Positions 63,731-64,000 of a stretch of DNA of 64,000 nt are shown one piece after another. The notes beneath the pieces are model-generated. The model was not told where the DNA came from and did no database searches. It worked only from the letters and a program-made list of their open reading frames with translations. The position numbers and the translations under genes were made by a program. Location: contig OZ038478.1 in NCBI GenBank assembly GCA_964036315.1, positions 149,564,683 through 149,628,682 of the forward strand, written 5' to 3'. Each line of letters opens with the position of its first letter. The stretch's first letter is position 1. Source of the stretch: Acanthosepion esculentum. Its lineage: Eukaryota > Mollusca > Cephalopoda > Sepiida > Sepiidae.

Positions 63731-64000
63731 TGTCCCTGACGACATCTGCTTATGTATTTCTGGGTTTTTATAAACCTAATGTCTTCAGCAACCATTTCTT
63801 TCCAGTGCTCACATTGCAATTTCTGCTGTTATCCATCTGTTTTTACCAGAGCTCATATTGCAATTTTTATGGTTATTATCGCTTTTCTCTGGCACTCTTA
63901 TTACTGGTTCCCATATTGTATTCATTTCTATGCTTAGTCGGCCTAGGATATGTGCTGATTCCTTATTTTTACGAATTTTCGAATTTTTCAGCCACGCCTA
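63731..64000. other. No recognisable feature
   Basis: Nothing identified before the window ends. Confidence 0.5.

Overview
This window looks like gene-poor, repeat-dense DNA from a large animal genome. Four things point to a lophotrochozoan, most likely a cephalopod of the octopus type. First, the base composition is strongly AT-rich, with more than twenty long (TA)n or compound (TA)/(CA) tracts. Second, there are tRNA-derived short repeats. Third, there are Penelope-like retroelements carrying GIY-YIG endonuclease. Fourth, there are many decayed mariner and Tc1-like transposons. The organism call is an inference. I see no intact host gene, no rRNA, no functional tRNA and nothing bacterial. 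One 179-base stretch (36356-36534) is exon-like but unproven.

Layout. 0.15-2.5 kb: a decayed Penelope-like element (PLE) split by a solo LTR. 3.0-5.5 kb: two LINE reverse transcriptase fragments. 3.8-7.6 kb: purine-rich DNA with degenerate ~31-bp repeats. 8.7-10.3 kb: a tRNA-like SINE head and a short dispersed repeat. 14.3-16.7 kb: a second PLE, interrupted by a non-autonomous Helitron. 17-21 kb: foldbacks, TA tracts and a Tc1-like relic. 22.3-23.8 kb: a near full-length mariner carrying a solo LTR. 25.8-28.7 kb: TA tracts, foldbacks and a 15-bp minisatellite. 31-32.6 kb: a mariner relic and a solo LTR. 35-39.3 kb: a Tc1-like fragment, a dispersed repeat, the exon-like ORF, a large inverted repeat with hammerhead ribozyme motifs and a class II tRNA-like sequence. 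41-44.8 kb: PLE, Gypsy and mariner fragments side by side. 47-52.5 kb: hairpins, TA tracts, a solo LTR and a dispersed repeat. 54.5-64 kb: short repeats, Tc1-like and LINE scraps, a MADE-like mariner MITE, and a second Helitron with a LINE fragment inside it.

The most interesting structure is at 38029-38512. It is a foldback whose two arms each carry a hammerhead ribozyme core, one per strand. The plus-strand copy has every invariant core base and a perfect 6-bp stem I. A second foldback at 25953-26130 carries what look like decayed hammerhead cores in mirrored positions. Several nested insertions have exact borders: solo LTRs with 5-bp target duplications in a PLE and in a mariner, and a Helitron inside a PLE. 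They give a relative chronology for the region. No pathway or operon logic applies here; the features interact only by insertion, decay and possibly RNA self-cleavage.
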